From: JANNNF01 sp040385825
Lineage (GTDB): Bacteria; Pseudomonadota; Alphaproteobacteria; Rhodobacterales; Rhodobacteraceae
Assembly: GCA_040385825.1 (NCBI GenBank)
Contig: JAZKGQ010000008.1
Coordinates: 62,001 to 126,000 of the forward strand
Reading direction: 5' to 3'
DNA length: 64,000 nucleotides
Shown here: piece by piece, positions 32,207-41,151 of the stretch
How positions within the stretch are numbered: the stretch's first letter is position 1
Layout: each line of letters begins with the position of its first letter
The notes under the pieces: generated by a model
Seen by the model: the letters and a program-made list of their open reading frames with translations, nothing else
Databases searched by the model: none
What the model was told of the DNA's origin: nothing
Program-made: the position numbers and the translations under genes

Positions 32207-35200
32207 TCGTTTCACCCCGGTTGAGGCGAAGGCGGGCTACCGCTTTGTGGTGATCACGCTGGATGCCCATGCCGCAGGGCCGATGGCGCGGGTGGCCCCG
32301 CGTCTGGCGCAGGACTTTCCAGACATAGAAGTGTCGATCCACGCCGCCGCCGAATGGGCGGAAAATCCGGCGGCTTTGGCGCGGGCGAAAGCGGCGGTGG
32401 CAGAGGCCGATATCGTGGTCGCCAACCTTTTGTTCATCGAGGAACATATTGCTGCGATCCTGCCGTCGATGCTGGCGGTGCGCGACAGTCTGGATGCCTT
32501 TGTCGGCGTGATTGCCGACCCTGCCATCGTCAGGCTGACCAGGATGGGCGATCTGGATATGGCCAAGCCCGCGTCGGGGGCCATGGCGCTGTTGAAAAAG
32601 CTGAAGCCGTCGAAGGAGAAATCCGGGTCGGGCCAAAGCCAGATGGCGATGCTGCGGCGGTTGCCGAAAATCCTGCGCTTTCTGCCTGGCCGCGCGCAGG
32701 ATCTGCGGGCGTGGTTCCTGTCGATGCAATACTGGCTGGGCGGGTCGGACGACAACCTTGAGGCGATGATCCGCTTTCTGGTGGCGCGCTATTCGCCGGA
32801 CCGCAGCTGGCAGGCGGTGAAGGCCGCAGCCCCGATCGACTATCCTGAGGTCGGGCTTTATCACCCCGGCCTTGCCAGCCGGATCACCACCGATGCCGCC
32901 ACCCTGCCCCGTCCGGTGGGGGCGACGCTGACCGTCGGCATGCTGATGCTGCGGTCCTACATTCTGGCGGGCGACACCGCGCATTATGACGCGGTGATCG
33001 CGGCATTCGAGGCGCGGGGCATCGCCGTGCTGCCCGGTTTTGCCGGGGGGCTGGACGGACGGCCGGCGATTGACGCCTATTTCAACGGGCGCATCGACGC
33101 GATGGTATCCTTGACCGGGTTCAGTCTGGTGGGCGGGCCTGCCTATAACGACAGCCCCTCGGCCGTTGCCGCCTTGCAGGCGCTGGATGTGCCCTACATT
33201 GCAGCCCATCCGCTGGAGTTTCAGACGCTTGGCCAGTGGGGGGCGTCGGCAGGTGGCCTTGGGCCAGTCGAAACCACCATGCTGATCGCCCTGCCCGAGA
33301 TTGACGGGGCCACCAACCCCACGGTCTTTGCCGGGCGGCATGATCTGAACGGCTGTTCGGGCTGTGCGAAAAACTGCCAGCCCGCGTCTGCCGAGGCGCT
33401 GACCACCCGCGCGATGGCCCCGTGTTTCGAGCGGATCGAGGCGCTGGCCGACAAGACCCTGCGGCTGGCCCGGCTGCGCCGGGGCGATGTGGCGACGCGC
33501 AGGGTGGGGATTGTGCTTTACGGCTTTCCGCCCAATGCCGGGGCTGCGGGGACGGCGGCCTATCTGGGGGTGTTTGAAAGCCTGTTCAACACCTTGCACG
33601 CGATGCAGGGGGCTGGCTATGACCTGACCCCGCCGGAAACGGTCGAGGCATTGCGCGAAATGGTTCTGGGTGGCAATGCCGCGCGCTACGGCCAGCCCGC
33701 CAATGTGGCGGCAACGGTTTCGGCGGCGGAGATGGTGGCGAAAACCCCCTGGCTGCGCGAGGTTGAAGCCGCTTGGGGGCCCGCCCCCGGTCGCGCGCAA
33801 AGCGACGGGCGCGGGGTGCATGTGCTGGGCTGCCAGTTCGGCCGCGTGTTCGTGGGTTTGCAGCCGCTGTTTGGGTACGAGGGCGACCCGATGCGCCTGC
33901 TGTTTGAACGCGGTTTTGCGCCGACCCATGCCTTCACCACCTTCTACCGCTGGATGCGTGAGGATTTCGGGGCCGATGCCCTGCTGCATTTCGGCATGCA
34001 CGGCGCGCTGGAATTCATGCCGGGCAAGCAGGCGGGGGTTGGTCCCGGCTGCTGGCCGGACCGGTTGATCGGCAACCTGCCCAACATCTATCTTTATGCC
34101 GCCAACAACCCCTCCGAGGCGACGTTGGCCAAGCGTCGGTCGAACGCGATCACCGTCACGCATCTGACGCCCCCCTTGGCGCAGGCGGGACTGTACAAGG
34201 GCTTGGTCGATCTGAAGGACAGCCTAACCCGCTTTCGCGCCCTTGGGCCAGATGCGGTGGAACGCGACGATCTGGCCGCGCTGATTGCAGAACAGGCGCG
34301 CGCCGTGGATATGGGCGGTGTCGCCCCGGATCAGTTGTGGGTCAAGCTGCTGGAGACTGAGGGCGCGCTGATCACCGATGGCTTGCATGTGGTGGGTCAG
34401 AAGATGACCCCGCAGGCCCGCGCGCAGATGATTGCGCTGATGCCCGACGATCCGGTGATGCGCGCCCGCGCCGATCTGGCGCTGCAACAGGACAGCGAGA
34501 TTGACGGCCTGTTGCGCGCGCTTGGTGGTCATTTCATCAGCCCGGTGCCGGGCGGCGATCTGATCCGCTCGCCTGAGATTTTGCCCACGGGGCGCAATAT
34601 CCATGCGTTTGATCCCTTCCGCATGCCCACGGCCTTTGCCCTGCGCGATGGGGCAGCACAGGCGCAGCGGTTGCTGGACACTCACCCCCGGTTGCCGCGT
34701 TCGGTGGCGCTGGTCCTGTGGGGGTCTGACAACATCAAATCCGATGGCGGGCCGATTGCCCAGGCTCTGGCCCTGATGGGCGCGACCCCGCGGTTTGACC
34801 ATTACGGGCGGCTGTGCGGGGCAGACCTGATCCCGCTTTCGCACCTGGGTCGTCCGAGGATTGATGTGGTGATGACCCTGTCGGGCATCTTCCGCGACCT
34901 GCTGCCCTTGCAAACCCGGATGCTGGCCGAAGCCGCGTGGAAGGCCGCGACCGCCGAGGAACCCTTGTCGCAGAACTTCATCCGCGCCCATGCGCTGGCC
35001 TATGCCGCCGAGATGGGGGTGGATATGGAAACCGCGTCCCTGCGGGTGTTTTCCAATGCCGAAGGGGCTTACGGGTCCAACGTCAATGTGCTGGTCGGCA
35101 GTTCCGCCTTTGGCGACGAGGATGAACTGGCCGATGCTTATGAGAGCCGCAAGTCCTTTGCCTACAGCCGCAACGGCAAGCCGGTGCAGAACGCCGCCCT

Positions 35201-35765
35201 GCTGCAAAAGGCGCTGAAGGATGTGGACCTCGCCTATCAGAACCTTGAATCGGTGGAACTGGGGGTCACCTCGGTCGATCACTATTTTGATACGCTTGGC
35301 GGCATTGCCCGCGCGGTGAAACGCGCGCGGGGTGGGATGGAAACCCCGGTCTACATCGGCGACCAGACGCGCGGCGCGGGCCAGGTGCGTACCCTGCGCG
35401 ATCAGATCGCGCTGGAAAGCCGGTCGCGGACGCTGAACCCCCGGTTCTACGAAGGGTTGCTGCGGCACGGGGCCGAAGGCGTGCGGCTGATCGAGGCCCA
35501 TGTCACCAACACGCTTGGCTGGTCGGCGACCACCGCCGCTGTGGACCCGTGGGTCTATCAGCGCCTGTCGGAGACGTTCGTGCTGGACGAGGCGATGCGG
35601 CGGCGTCTGGCGGCGCTGAACCCCGAAGCCTCGACCCGGATGGCCGGGCGGCTGCTGGAGGCTTCGGACCGCAACTACTGGCACCCCTCGCCCGAGACAT
35701 TGGCCGCGCTGCAAGACGCGGCGGATGAGCTGGAAGACCGGATGGAAGGGATCGCAGCAGAATGA
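32196..35765 (+). CDS. bchH: Magnesium chelatase subunit H
   Basis: This 1,189-aa BchH binds protoporphyrin IX and, with BchI and BchD (not in this window), inserts Mg2+ using ATP. Family stretches are visible: the DUF3479-like N-terminus (VVITLDAHAAGPMARV), the CobN/Mg-chelatase core with HFGMHGALEFMPGKQAGVGPGCWPD (in parts HFGMHGALEFMPGKQ and AGVGPGCWPD) and the FSNAEGAYGSNVNVLVG region. Length matches BchH (about 1,190). The ATG at 32196 lies within the end of bchB; an 11-nt overlap suggests translational coupling. A repeat element follows before bchL. Confidence 0.96.
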   Translation: MRDDRFTPVEAKAGYRFVVITLDAHAAGPMARVAPRLAQDFPDIEVSIHAAAEWAENPAALARAKAAVAEADIVVANLLFIEEHIAAILPSMLAVRDSLDAFVGVIADPAIVRLTRMGDLDMAKPASGAMALLKKLKPSKEKSGSGQSQMAMLRRLPKILRFLPGRAQDLRAWFLSMQYWLGGSDDNLEAMIRFLVARYSPDRSWQAVKAAAPIDYPEVGLYHPGLASRITTDAATLPRPVGATLTVGMLMLRSYILAGDTAHYDAVIAAFEARGIAVLPGFAGGLDGRPAIDAYFNGRIDAMVSLTGFSLVGGPAYNDSPSAVAALQALDVPYIAAHPLEFQTLGQWGASAGGLGPVETTMLIALPEIDGATNPTVFAGRHDLNGCSGCAKNCQPASAEALTTRAMAPCFERIEALADKTLRLARLRRGDVATRRVGIVLYGFPPNAGAAGTAAYLGVFESLFNTLHAMQGAGYDLTPPETVEALREMVLGGNAARYGQPANVAATVSAAEMVAKTPWLREVEAAWGPAPGRAQSDGRGVHVLGCQFGRVFVGLQPLFGYEGDPMRLLFERGFAPTHAFTTFYRWMREDFGADALLHFGMHGALEFMPGKQAGVGPGCWPDRLIGNLPNIYLYAANNPSEATLAKRRSNAITVTHLTPPLAQAGLYKGLVDLKDSLTRFRALGPDAVERDDLAALIAEQARAVDMGGVAPDQLWVKLLETEGALITDGLHVVGQKMTPQARAQMIALMPDDPVMRARADLALQQDSEIDGLLRALGGHFISPVPGGDLIRSPEILPTGRNIHAFDPFRMPTAFALRDGAAQAQRLLDTHPRLPRSVALVLWGSDNIKSDGGPIAQALALMGATPRFDHYGRLCGADLIPLSHLGRPRIDVVMTLSGIFRDLLPLQTRMLAEAAWKAATAEEPLSQNFIRAHALAYAAEMGVDMETASLRVFSNAEGAYGSNVNVLVGSSAFGDEDELADAYESRKSFAYSRNGKPVQNAALLQKALKDVDLAYQNLESVELGVTSVDHYFDTLGGIARAVKRARGGMETPVYIGDQTRGAGQVRTLRDQIALESRSRTLNPRFYEGLLRHGAEGVRLIEAHVTNTLGWSATTAAVDPWVYQRLSETFVLDEAMRRRLAALNPEASTRMAGRLLEASDRNYWHPSPETLAALQDAADELEDRMEGIAAE

Positions 35766-35782
35766 AACGTGGCGCAACCTTT

Positions 35783-35851
35783 CGTCCCGGCGCAGGCCGG
35801 GGCCCCGGCCACAACGAACGATACACCGAAGTCCCGGCCTGCGCCGGGACG
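35783..35851. repeat. REP-like inverted repeat between bchH and bchL
   Basis: CGTCCCGGCGCAGGCCGGG (35783-35801) and its exact reverse complement (35833-35851) flank 31 nt. The 19-bp stem is strong but has no U-run. This sequence type is a common dispersed palindrome in alphaproteobacteria (recalled). It fills most of the bchH-bchL spacer. Confidence 0.78.
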
Positions 35852-35871
35852 AGCAACGCAAGGATACCGCT

Positions 35872-36774
35872 ATGAGCCCGCGCGATGAAATTCCCAGCCT
35901 TCGGGGGCTGGACGGCGAAGGGTCGGTGCAGGTGCATCAGGACCAGTCGGTCAGGATCGACGGGGCCAAGGTGTTTTCCGTCTATGGCAAGGGCGGCATC
36001 GGCAAATCCACCACCTCCTCCAACCTGTCGGCCGCCTTTTCGATGATGGGCAAGCGGGTGTTGCAGATCGGCTGTGACCCGAAACATGACAGCACCTTCA
36101 CCCTGACGGGCCGCTTGCAGGAAACCGTGATCGACATTCTGAAATCGGTCGATTTCCACGCCGAGGAATTGCGCCCCGAGGATTATGTCGCCACCGGCTT
36201 CAACGGCGTGAAATGCGTCGAGGCGGGCGGCCCCCCGGCAGGCACCGGCTGTGGCGGCTATGTGGTGGGGCAGACGGTCAAGCTGCTGAAGCAGCACCAT
36301 CTGCTGGAAGATACCGATGTGGTGATCTTCGACGTGCTGGGCGATGTGGTCTGCGGCGGGTTTGCCGCCCCCTTGCAGCACGCCGACCGCGCGGTGATCG
36401 TGACGGCGAATGACTTTGACAGCATCTATGCGATGAACCGCATCATCGCCGCCGTGCAGGCCAAATCCGGCAATTACAAGGTGCAGCTGGCGGGCTGCGT
36501 GGCGAACCGGAGCCGCGAGACGGATGAGGTCGACCGCTACTGCGCCCGTGTCGGGTTCAACCGTCTGGCCCACATGCCCGACATCGACGCCATCCGCCGG
36601 TCACGCCTGAAGAAAAAGACCCTGTTCGAGATGGACGATGCCGAAGACGTGGTGATGGCACGGGCCGAATACATGAAGCTGGCCGATACCCTGTGGCGGT
36701 CGGTGCTGACCCCCGGCACCACGCCCGACCCGCTGCCAGACCGCGAGATTTTTGAACTTCTGGGGTTTGACTGA
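35872..36774 (+). CDS. bchL: Light-independent protochlorophyllide reductase iron protein L
   Basis: This 300-aa BchL is the NifH-like ATPase that donates electrons to BchNB. The P-loop is GKGGIGKST at residues 39-47; the [4Fe-4S] ligands are Cys in PAGTGCGG and DVVCGGFAAP. Switch regions appear as CDPKHDSTF and DVLGDVVCGG. The ATG at 35872 follows AAGGAT; the longer frame upstream overlaps bchH and the repeat and is not protein-like. It acts as a homodimer in the cytoplasm. Confidence 0.96.
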   Translation: MSPRDEIPSLRGLDGEGSVQVHQDQSVRIDGAKVFSVYGKGGIGKSTTSSNLSAAFSMMGKRVLQIGCDPKHDSTFTLTGRLQETVIDILKSVDFHAEELRPEDYVATGFNGVKCVEAGGPPAGTGCGGYVVGQTVKLLKQHHLLEDTDVVIFDVLGDVVCGGFAAPLQHADRAVIVTANDFDSIYAMNRIIAAVQAKSGNYKVQLAGCVANRSRETDEVDRYCARVGFNRLAHMPDIDAIRRSRLKKKTLFEMDDAEDVVMARAEYMKLADTLWRSVLTPGTTPDPLPDREIFELLGFD

Positions 36775-36777
36775 GCC

Positions 36778-37443
36778 ATGGCCGACTATGCCGCCACCCT
36801 GTCCCGCGTTGAGGACTACTTCGACCGCACCGCCACCGGGGTCTGGGCGCGGCTGACCTCGGATGCGCCGGTCAGCCGCATCCGCCAGACGGTGCGGGCG
36901 GGGCGTGACAGGATGCGCGCGGTGATGCTGGCGCGATTGCCGGATGATTTGCGCGGCGCGCGGGTTCTGGATGCGGGCTGCGGCACTGGCGCGATGACGG
37001 CAGAGCTTGCGGCGCGCGGCGCGCAGGTGGTGGCGGTGGACATCTCGCCGCAACTGGTGGGCATCGCCGCAAGCCGCCTGGCCGAGGCGCTGCGCCCGCA
37101 AGTGACCTTTGCGGCGGGTGACATGACCGACGCGGGGCTTGGGCAGTTCGACTACGTTCTGGCGATGGACAGTCTGATCTACTACCAGACCGCCGATATT
37201 GCCGCCGCCCTGACCCGGCTGGCCCCGCGCACAGCACAGGCCATCGTGTTCACCGTCGCCCCGCGCACAGCGCTGCTGATGGCGATGTTCACCGCAGGCA
37301 AGCTGTTTCCCAAGCGGGACCGCTCGCCGGTGATGGTGCCGCAGGCGTTTGACGCGCTGCGCCGTGCGGTCCCCAATCTGACCCGGATCGAGCGTATCAA
37401 CGCGTCGTTTTACATCTCGGAGTGTCTGGAGATGCGGCCATGA
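36778..37443 (+). CDS. bchM: Magnesium protoporphyrin IX O-methyltransferase BchM
   Basis: This 221-aa SAM-dependent methyltransferase esterifies the ring-C propionate of Mg-protoporphyrin IX. Motif I is VLDAGCGTGAMTAELAARGA (about residues 62-81), with VVAVDISPQLV next and a C-terminal RIERINASFYISECLEM typical of BchM. It lies 3 nt after bchL and overlaps lhaA by 4 nt. It supplies the substrate of the AcsF cyclase encoded downstream. Confidence 0.94.
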   Translation: MADYAATLSRVEDYFDRTATGVWARLTSDAPVSRIRQTVRAGRDRMRAVMLARLPDDLRGARVLDAGCGTGAMTAELAARGAQVVAVDISPQLVGIAASRLAEALRPQVTFAAGDMTDAGLGQFDYVLAMDSLIYYQTADIAAALTRLAPRTAQAIVFTVAPRTALLMAMFTAGKLFPKRDRSPVMVPQAFDALRRAVPNLTRIERINASFYISECLEMRP

Positions 37444-38876
37444 TCCTGCGCAAGAAACATCTGCAAAGCCTGCCGAAAACCTGGATGCCCTTTGCGGATG
37501 CGGCGTCCGAAGGCCTGCCGATGGGGCAATTGCTGCGGTTGAGCCTGTTTCAGGTGTCGGTCGGCATGGCGACGGTGCTGTTGCTGGGCACGCTGAACCG
37601 CGTGATGATCGTGGAGTTGTCGGTGCCTGCCATGGTGGTGGCGGCGATGATCGCCATTCCGGTGCTGGTGGCGCCGTTCCGCGCCCTGCTGGGGCACCGG
37701 TCCGACACGCATCGGTCGGCCATCGGGTGGAAGCGCATCCCCTATCTGTGGTTCGGCAGCCTGTGGCAGATGGGCGGGCTGGCGGTCATGCCCTTTGCGC
37801 TGATCGTGCTGTCGGGCGACCAGATGCGCGGGCCGGACTGGGCGGGCGAGGTGCTGGCGGCGCTGGCCTTCCTGATGACCGGCCTTGGCCTGCACATGAC
37901 GCAGACGGCAGGGCTGGCGCTGGCCGCCGACCGGGCGAGTGACGAGACCCGGCCGCGGGTGGTGGCGCTGCTTTATGTGATGTTTCTGGTCGGGATGGCG
38001 GTGTCGGCGCTGATCGTGGGGTGGCTGTTGCGCGACTATGACCCGATCCTGCTGGTGCGGGTGGTGCAGGGTTGCGGGGCTGCGACCATGGTGCTGAACA
38101 TCGTCGCCCTGTGGAAACAGGAAAAGGTGGTGCCGATGACCCGCGCACAGCGCGAGGAGCCGCGCCCGCAGTTCCGCGAAGGCTGGCGCGATCTGATGGC
38201 GGGCGGCACGGCGGGGCGGCTGCTGGCGGTGGTGGTGCTGGGCACGCTGGCTTTCAACATGCAAGATGTGCTGCTGGAACCCTATGGCGGCGAGATTCTG
38301 GGCCTGTCGGTGGGCCAGACCACGCTGCTGACCGCCATGTATGCGGGCGGCGCGCTGATCGGGTTCTTGCTGGCTGGGCGCTGGCTGGCGCGGGGGCTGG
38401 ACCCGATGCGGATGGCGGCGCGCGGCATACTGGTGGGCATTGCGGCCTTCTCGGGCATCATCTTTGCGGCCCCGCTGGCCAGCACGGCGATCTTTTTCGC
38501 GGGCGCCTGCGGGATCGGGCTGGGGGCCGGGCTGTTTGCCGTCTCGACCCTGCATGCCGCGATGACCATGCCCACGGGCGGCAAAACCGGGGCCGGGCTT
38601 GCGCTTGGGGCCTGGGGGGCGGCGCAGGCGACTGCGGCCGGGCTGTCGATCTTTCTGGGCGGCACCCTGCGCGATGTGGCGGGCGGGATGGCGGCGACCG
38701 GCCGTCTGGGGCCTGCGCTGACCGACGCGTCCTTTGGCTATACCTTTGTCTATCATCTTGAAATCGGGATGCTGTTTGCAACCCTCATCGCGCTTGGACC
38801 GCTGGTCCGCATCGGCATTCTGCAACCCCGCACCGCTGATCAGGCCCGTCTGGGCCTTGTCGAATTCCCAACCTGA
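37440..38876 (+). CDS. lhaA: Light-harvesting complex assembly protein LhaA (BCD/PucC-family MFS)
   Basis: This 478-aa polytopic membrane protein of the PucC/LhaA group has about 12 helices and conserved loops HRSDTHRSAIGWKRIPY and NMQDVLLEPYGGEILGLSVG. Members assist assembly of LH1 or LH2 antennae or move bacteriochlorophyll to them. Placement directly upstream of puhA is the usual site of lhaA. The ATG at 37440 overlaps the bchM stop. The region encoding its end probably also contains a puhA promoter, which I cannot define. Confidence 0.93.
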   Translation: MILRKKHLQSLPKTWMPFADAASEGLPMGQLLRLSLFQVSVGMATVLLLGTLNRVMIVELSVPAMVVAAMIAIPVLVAPFRALLGHRSDTHRSAIGWKRIPYLWFGSLWQMGGLAVMPFALIVLSGDQMRGPDWAGEVLAALAFLMTGLGLHMTQTAGLALAADRASDETRPRVVALLYVMFLVGMAVSALIVGWLLRDYDPILLVRVVQGCGAATMVLNIVALWKQEKVVPMTRAQREEPRPQFREGWRDLMAGGTAGRLLAVVVLGTLAFNMQDVLLEPYGGEILGLSVGQTTLLTAMYAGGALIGFLLAGRWLARGLDPMRMAARGILVGIAAFSGIIFAAPLASTAIFFAGACGIGLGAGLFAVSTLHAAMTMPTGGKTGAGLALGAWGAAQATAAGLSIFLGGTLRDVAGGMAATGRLGPALTDASFGYTFVYHLEIGMLFATLIALGPLVRIGILQPRTADQARLGLVEFPT

Positions 38877-38892
38877 CACCGGAGGGCCTATC

Positions 38893-39651
38893 ATGGTGGG
38901 TGTGACTTTCTTTGGCGACTTCGATCTGGCAAGCCTTGCCATCTGGATGTTCTGGGGCTTTTTCGCCCTGCTGATCTACTATCTGCAAACCGAAAACATG
39001 CGCGAAGGCTATCCGCTGGAAACCGAGGATGGCCGTCCCGCCCCCAATCAGGGGCCGTTCGGGCTGCCCAGACCCAAGACGTTCAAGCTGCCGCATGGCC
39101 GGGGCGACGTGACCGTGCCCGACATGAAGCGCGAGGCCCGCGAGGTGGCGCTGGCCCGGACTGCCGCATCCGAAGGCTTTCCCCATGCGCCCACCGGCGA
39201 CGCGATGGCCGACGGGGTGGGGGCGGCGTCCTGGGCACCGCGCCGGGACGAGGCCGAACTGGACGGCCACGGCCACAACAAGATCGTGCCGATGGCGCGC
39301 TCGACCGGGTTTGTCATCTCGGCGGGCCGCGACCCGCGCGGGCTGCCGGTACAGGCGGGCGATCTGGAAGTGGTGGGCCGGGTGTCCGACATGTGGATCG
39401 ACGCGCCGGAACAACTGGTGCGCTATCTGGAGATCGACCTGAATTCGGGCGGCACGCGGCTGGTGCCGATGACGCTGGCGAAAATCTGGGAAGACCGGGT
39501 GCGGATCAATGCGATCACCTCGGACCGCTTTGCAGGCATCCCGCAGATCCGCAAACCCGACGAAGTGACCAAGCTGGAGGAGGACAAGATCTCGGGCTAC
39601 GTCGCGGGCGGCTGGCTTCATGACGCGGGCAAGCGCAAGCGCGGGTTCTGA
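38893..39651 (+). CDS. puhA: Photosynthetic reaction centre H subunit
   Basis: This 252-aa RC-H has one N-terminal membrane helix (FFGDFDLASLAIWMFWGFFALLIYY, residues about 6-30) and a cytoplasmic PRC-barrel domain. The start of the cytoplasmic region reads LQTENMREGYPLETEDG, as in purple bacterial H subunits, and the C-terminus has LEEDKISGYVAGGWLH. H caps the L/M subunits and shapes proton entry to QB. A GGAGG at 38880 precedes the ATG. A strong hairpin follows the stop. Confidence 0.97.
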   Translation: MVGVTFFGDFDLASLAIWMFWGFFALLIYYLQTENMREGYPLETEDGRPAPNQGPFGLPRPKTFKLPHGRGDVTVPDMKREAREVALARTAASEGFPHAPTGDAMADGVGAASWAPRRDEAELDGHGHNKIVPMARSTGFVISAGRDPRGLPVQAGDLEVVGRVSDMWIDAPEQLVRYLEIDLNSGGTRLVPMTLAKIWEDRVRINAITSDRFAGIPQIRKPDEVTKLEEDKISGYVAGGWLHDAGKRKRGF

Positions 39652-39658
39652 CCGACAC

Positions 39659-39694
39659 GGGGCTGCGCGGCCTGTGCCCGGACCGCGCAACCCC
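39659..39694 (+). terminator. Hairpin after puhA (attenuator or mRNA stabiliser)
   Basis: GGGGCTGCGCGG (39659-39670) can pair with CCGCGCAACCCC (39683-39694), with one mismatch and a 12-nt loop. There is no U-run, so it is more likely a 3'-end stabiliser or partial terminator that raises puhA relative to puhB. Confidence 0.55.
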
Positions 39695-39728
39695 ATCATT
39701 GCAACACCAACCGAACGGAGGGTCTGCC

Positions 39729-40361
39729 ATGACGGGCCATGACGATTTCGCCTTTGAACCCATTCCGGGCCTGCCAGAGCGGCTTCCGGTGGGGGAAGAC
39801 ATCCTGTGGCAGGGACGCCCTGCCACCCATGCGCTGGCGCGCGATGCTTACGGTCTGCACTGGATTGCCGGATATTTCGGGGTGATCGTGCTGTGGCGCG
39901 CCGGGGCGGCCTTTGCCGATGGCGGCGCGGCGCTGGCGCTGGCCATGGGCATACCCTATGTCGGGCTGGCGGTGCTGGGGCTGGCGGTGGTCTGGTTTCT
40001 GGCTTGGGTGCAGGCCCGTGCCACGCTGTACACCATCACCTCGGCCCGGATCGTGCTGCGCATCGGGGCGGCCCTGCCGGTGACGTTCAACCTGCCCTTC
40101 GCACAGCTTGGCGCGGCCAGTCTGGACAGCCGCCGCGACGGCACGGGCACGATTGCGCTGGCGACCCTTGGCGACACCCGGATTTCGGCGCTGGTGGCCT
40201 GGCCGCATATCCGCCCTTGGCATCTGCGCGAAACCCAGCCCGCGCTGCGCTGCATCCCAGATGCAGGCGCGGTGGCAAGGCTGCTGGCCGAGGCCGCGCA
40301 AACCCGGCTTGCCCGACCGGTGGTCAGCCGGGCACCGATGCACGCCGTAGCGGCGGAATAG
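39729..40361 (+). CDS. puhB: Photosynthetic complex assembly protein PuhB
   Basis: This 210-aa membrane protein has an N-terminal cytoplasmic PIPGLPERLPVGEDILWQGRP segment, two or three hydrophobic helices around residues 45-95, then ATLYTITSARIVLRIGAALPV, a PH-like domain motif seen in PuhB. It assists reaction-centre and LH1 assembly. GGAGG lies upstream of the ATG at 39729. It is separated from puhA by the hairpin and from puhC by 9 nt. Confidence 0.92.
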   Translation: MTGHDDFAFEPIPGLPERLPVGEDILWQGRPATHALARDAYGLHWIAGYFGVIVLWRAGAAFADGGAALALAMGIPYVGLAVLGLAVVWFLAWVQARATLYTITSARIVLRIGAALPVTFNLPFAQLGAASLDSRRDGTGTIALATLGDTRISALVAWPHIRPWHLRETQPALRCIPDAGAVARLLAEAAQTRLARPVVSRAPMHAVAAE

Positions 40362-40370
40362 GGGGGCATC

Positions 40371-40853
40371 ATGACACAGATCGATCTTTCCCCCCGCAAG
40401 CCCAGCCTGCGCAGCCAGACCCCCGAGATGATCCCCAAGGCGCTGGTGATGGCGATGTTCGGGCTGGCGTTGGCCACGCTGGTCATGGTGTCGGCGGCGG
40501 TGCTGACCGGGCGTGAAACCGTGGGCCGCCCCGAAGCCTCGACCATGCTGCGCGAGCGCTGGATCGTGCTGGAGGGCAAATCCGCGCAGGCCGTGGTGGT
40601 GCGCGATGCCGATGGCACGCTGCTGCTGGACCTGCCGCATGGCGGCTTTGTCACGGTGATCCAGTCCGGCCTTGCGACCGAGCGGCGCAAGTACCGGGTG
40701 GACCCGCTGCTGCCGGTGCGGATTGTCGAATACGCCAACGGCCGCCTTGTGGCCGAAGACCCCGAAACCGGATGGTCCGCCGAGCTTTATGCTTTCGGCG
40801 GGGATAACAAGGCGGCGTTCGAGGCGCTGCTGGACAAGATCGGGACCAACTGA
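40371..40853 (+). CDS. puhC: Photosynthetic complex assembly protein PuhC
   Basis: This 160-aa protein has a short cytoplasmic N-terminus, one membrane helix (ALVMAMFGLALATLVMVSAA, about residues 24-43) and a periplasmic domain beginning LTGRETVGRPEA, as in PuhC. The family promotes reaction-centre/LH1 assembly. It overlaps nothing but sits 9 nt after puhB and 1 nt before the next small gene, within the operon. Confidence 0.9.
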   Translation: MTQIDLSPRKPSLRSQTPEMIPKALVMAMFGLALATLVMVSAAVLTGRETVGRPEASTMLRERWIVLEGKSAQAVVVRDADGTLLLDLPHGGFVTVIQSGLATERRKYRVDPLLPVRIVEYANGRLVAEDPETGWSAELYAFGGDNKAAFEALLDKIGTN

Positions 40854-40854
40854 G

Positions 40855-41151
40855 ATGCCCCTGTTCACAAGAACCACCGAACGCGTGCCCTGCACGGTCG
40901 AAGTCAGCCACCGCTTTGAAAGCCTGCATGCCCATGTGCGTTTCAACAACGGCGCCGTTATCAACCCCGGTGACGAGGTGCTGGTGCATGGCGCGCCGGT
41001 CCTGGCCGCCTATGGCGAGGTGGTGATCGAGGACCGCACCGCCACCATCACCCGCGCAAGCTGGCTGGAACGGCAATGGACGCGGCTGACCGGCGATTTC
41101 GACTTCATGGAGCTGTGCGAGTTTTCCTTTTCCGATGAGGTGACGCTATGA
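40855..41151 (+). CDS. bciE: Small protein preceding acsF, probable cyclase component BciE
   Basis: This 98-aa soluble protein is encoded between puhC and acsF and overlaps acsF by 4 nt. It is rich in beta-forming residues and acidic at the C-terminus (DFMELCEFSFSDE). Alphaproteobacterial oxygen-dependent cyclases are reported to need a small second protein, BciE, encoded beside acsF. Position, size and coupling fit that protein, but I cannot align it here. If not BciE it is a conserved photosynthesis-operon protein of unknown function. The ATG at 40855 is the only sensible start. Confidence 0.65.
   Translation: MPLFTRTTERVPCTVEVSHRFESLHAHVRFNNGAVINPGDEVLVHGAPVLAAYGEVVIEDRTATITRASWLERQWTRLTGDFDFMELCEFSFSDEVTL

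Noticed and set aside
31650..34163. An 837-codon minus-strand frame opposite bchB/bchH
   Set aside because: There are no domains and the composition is shadow-like. BchH on the plus strand is full length with all family motifs.
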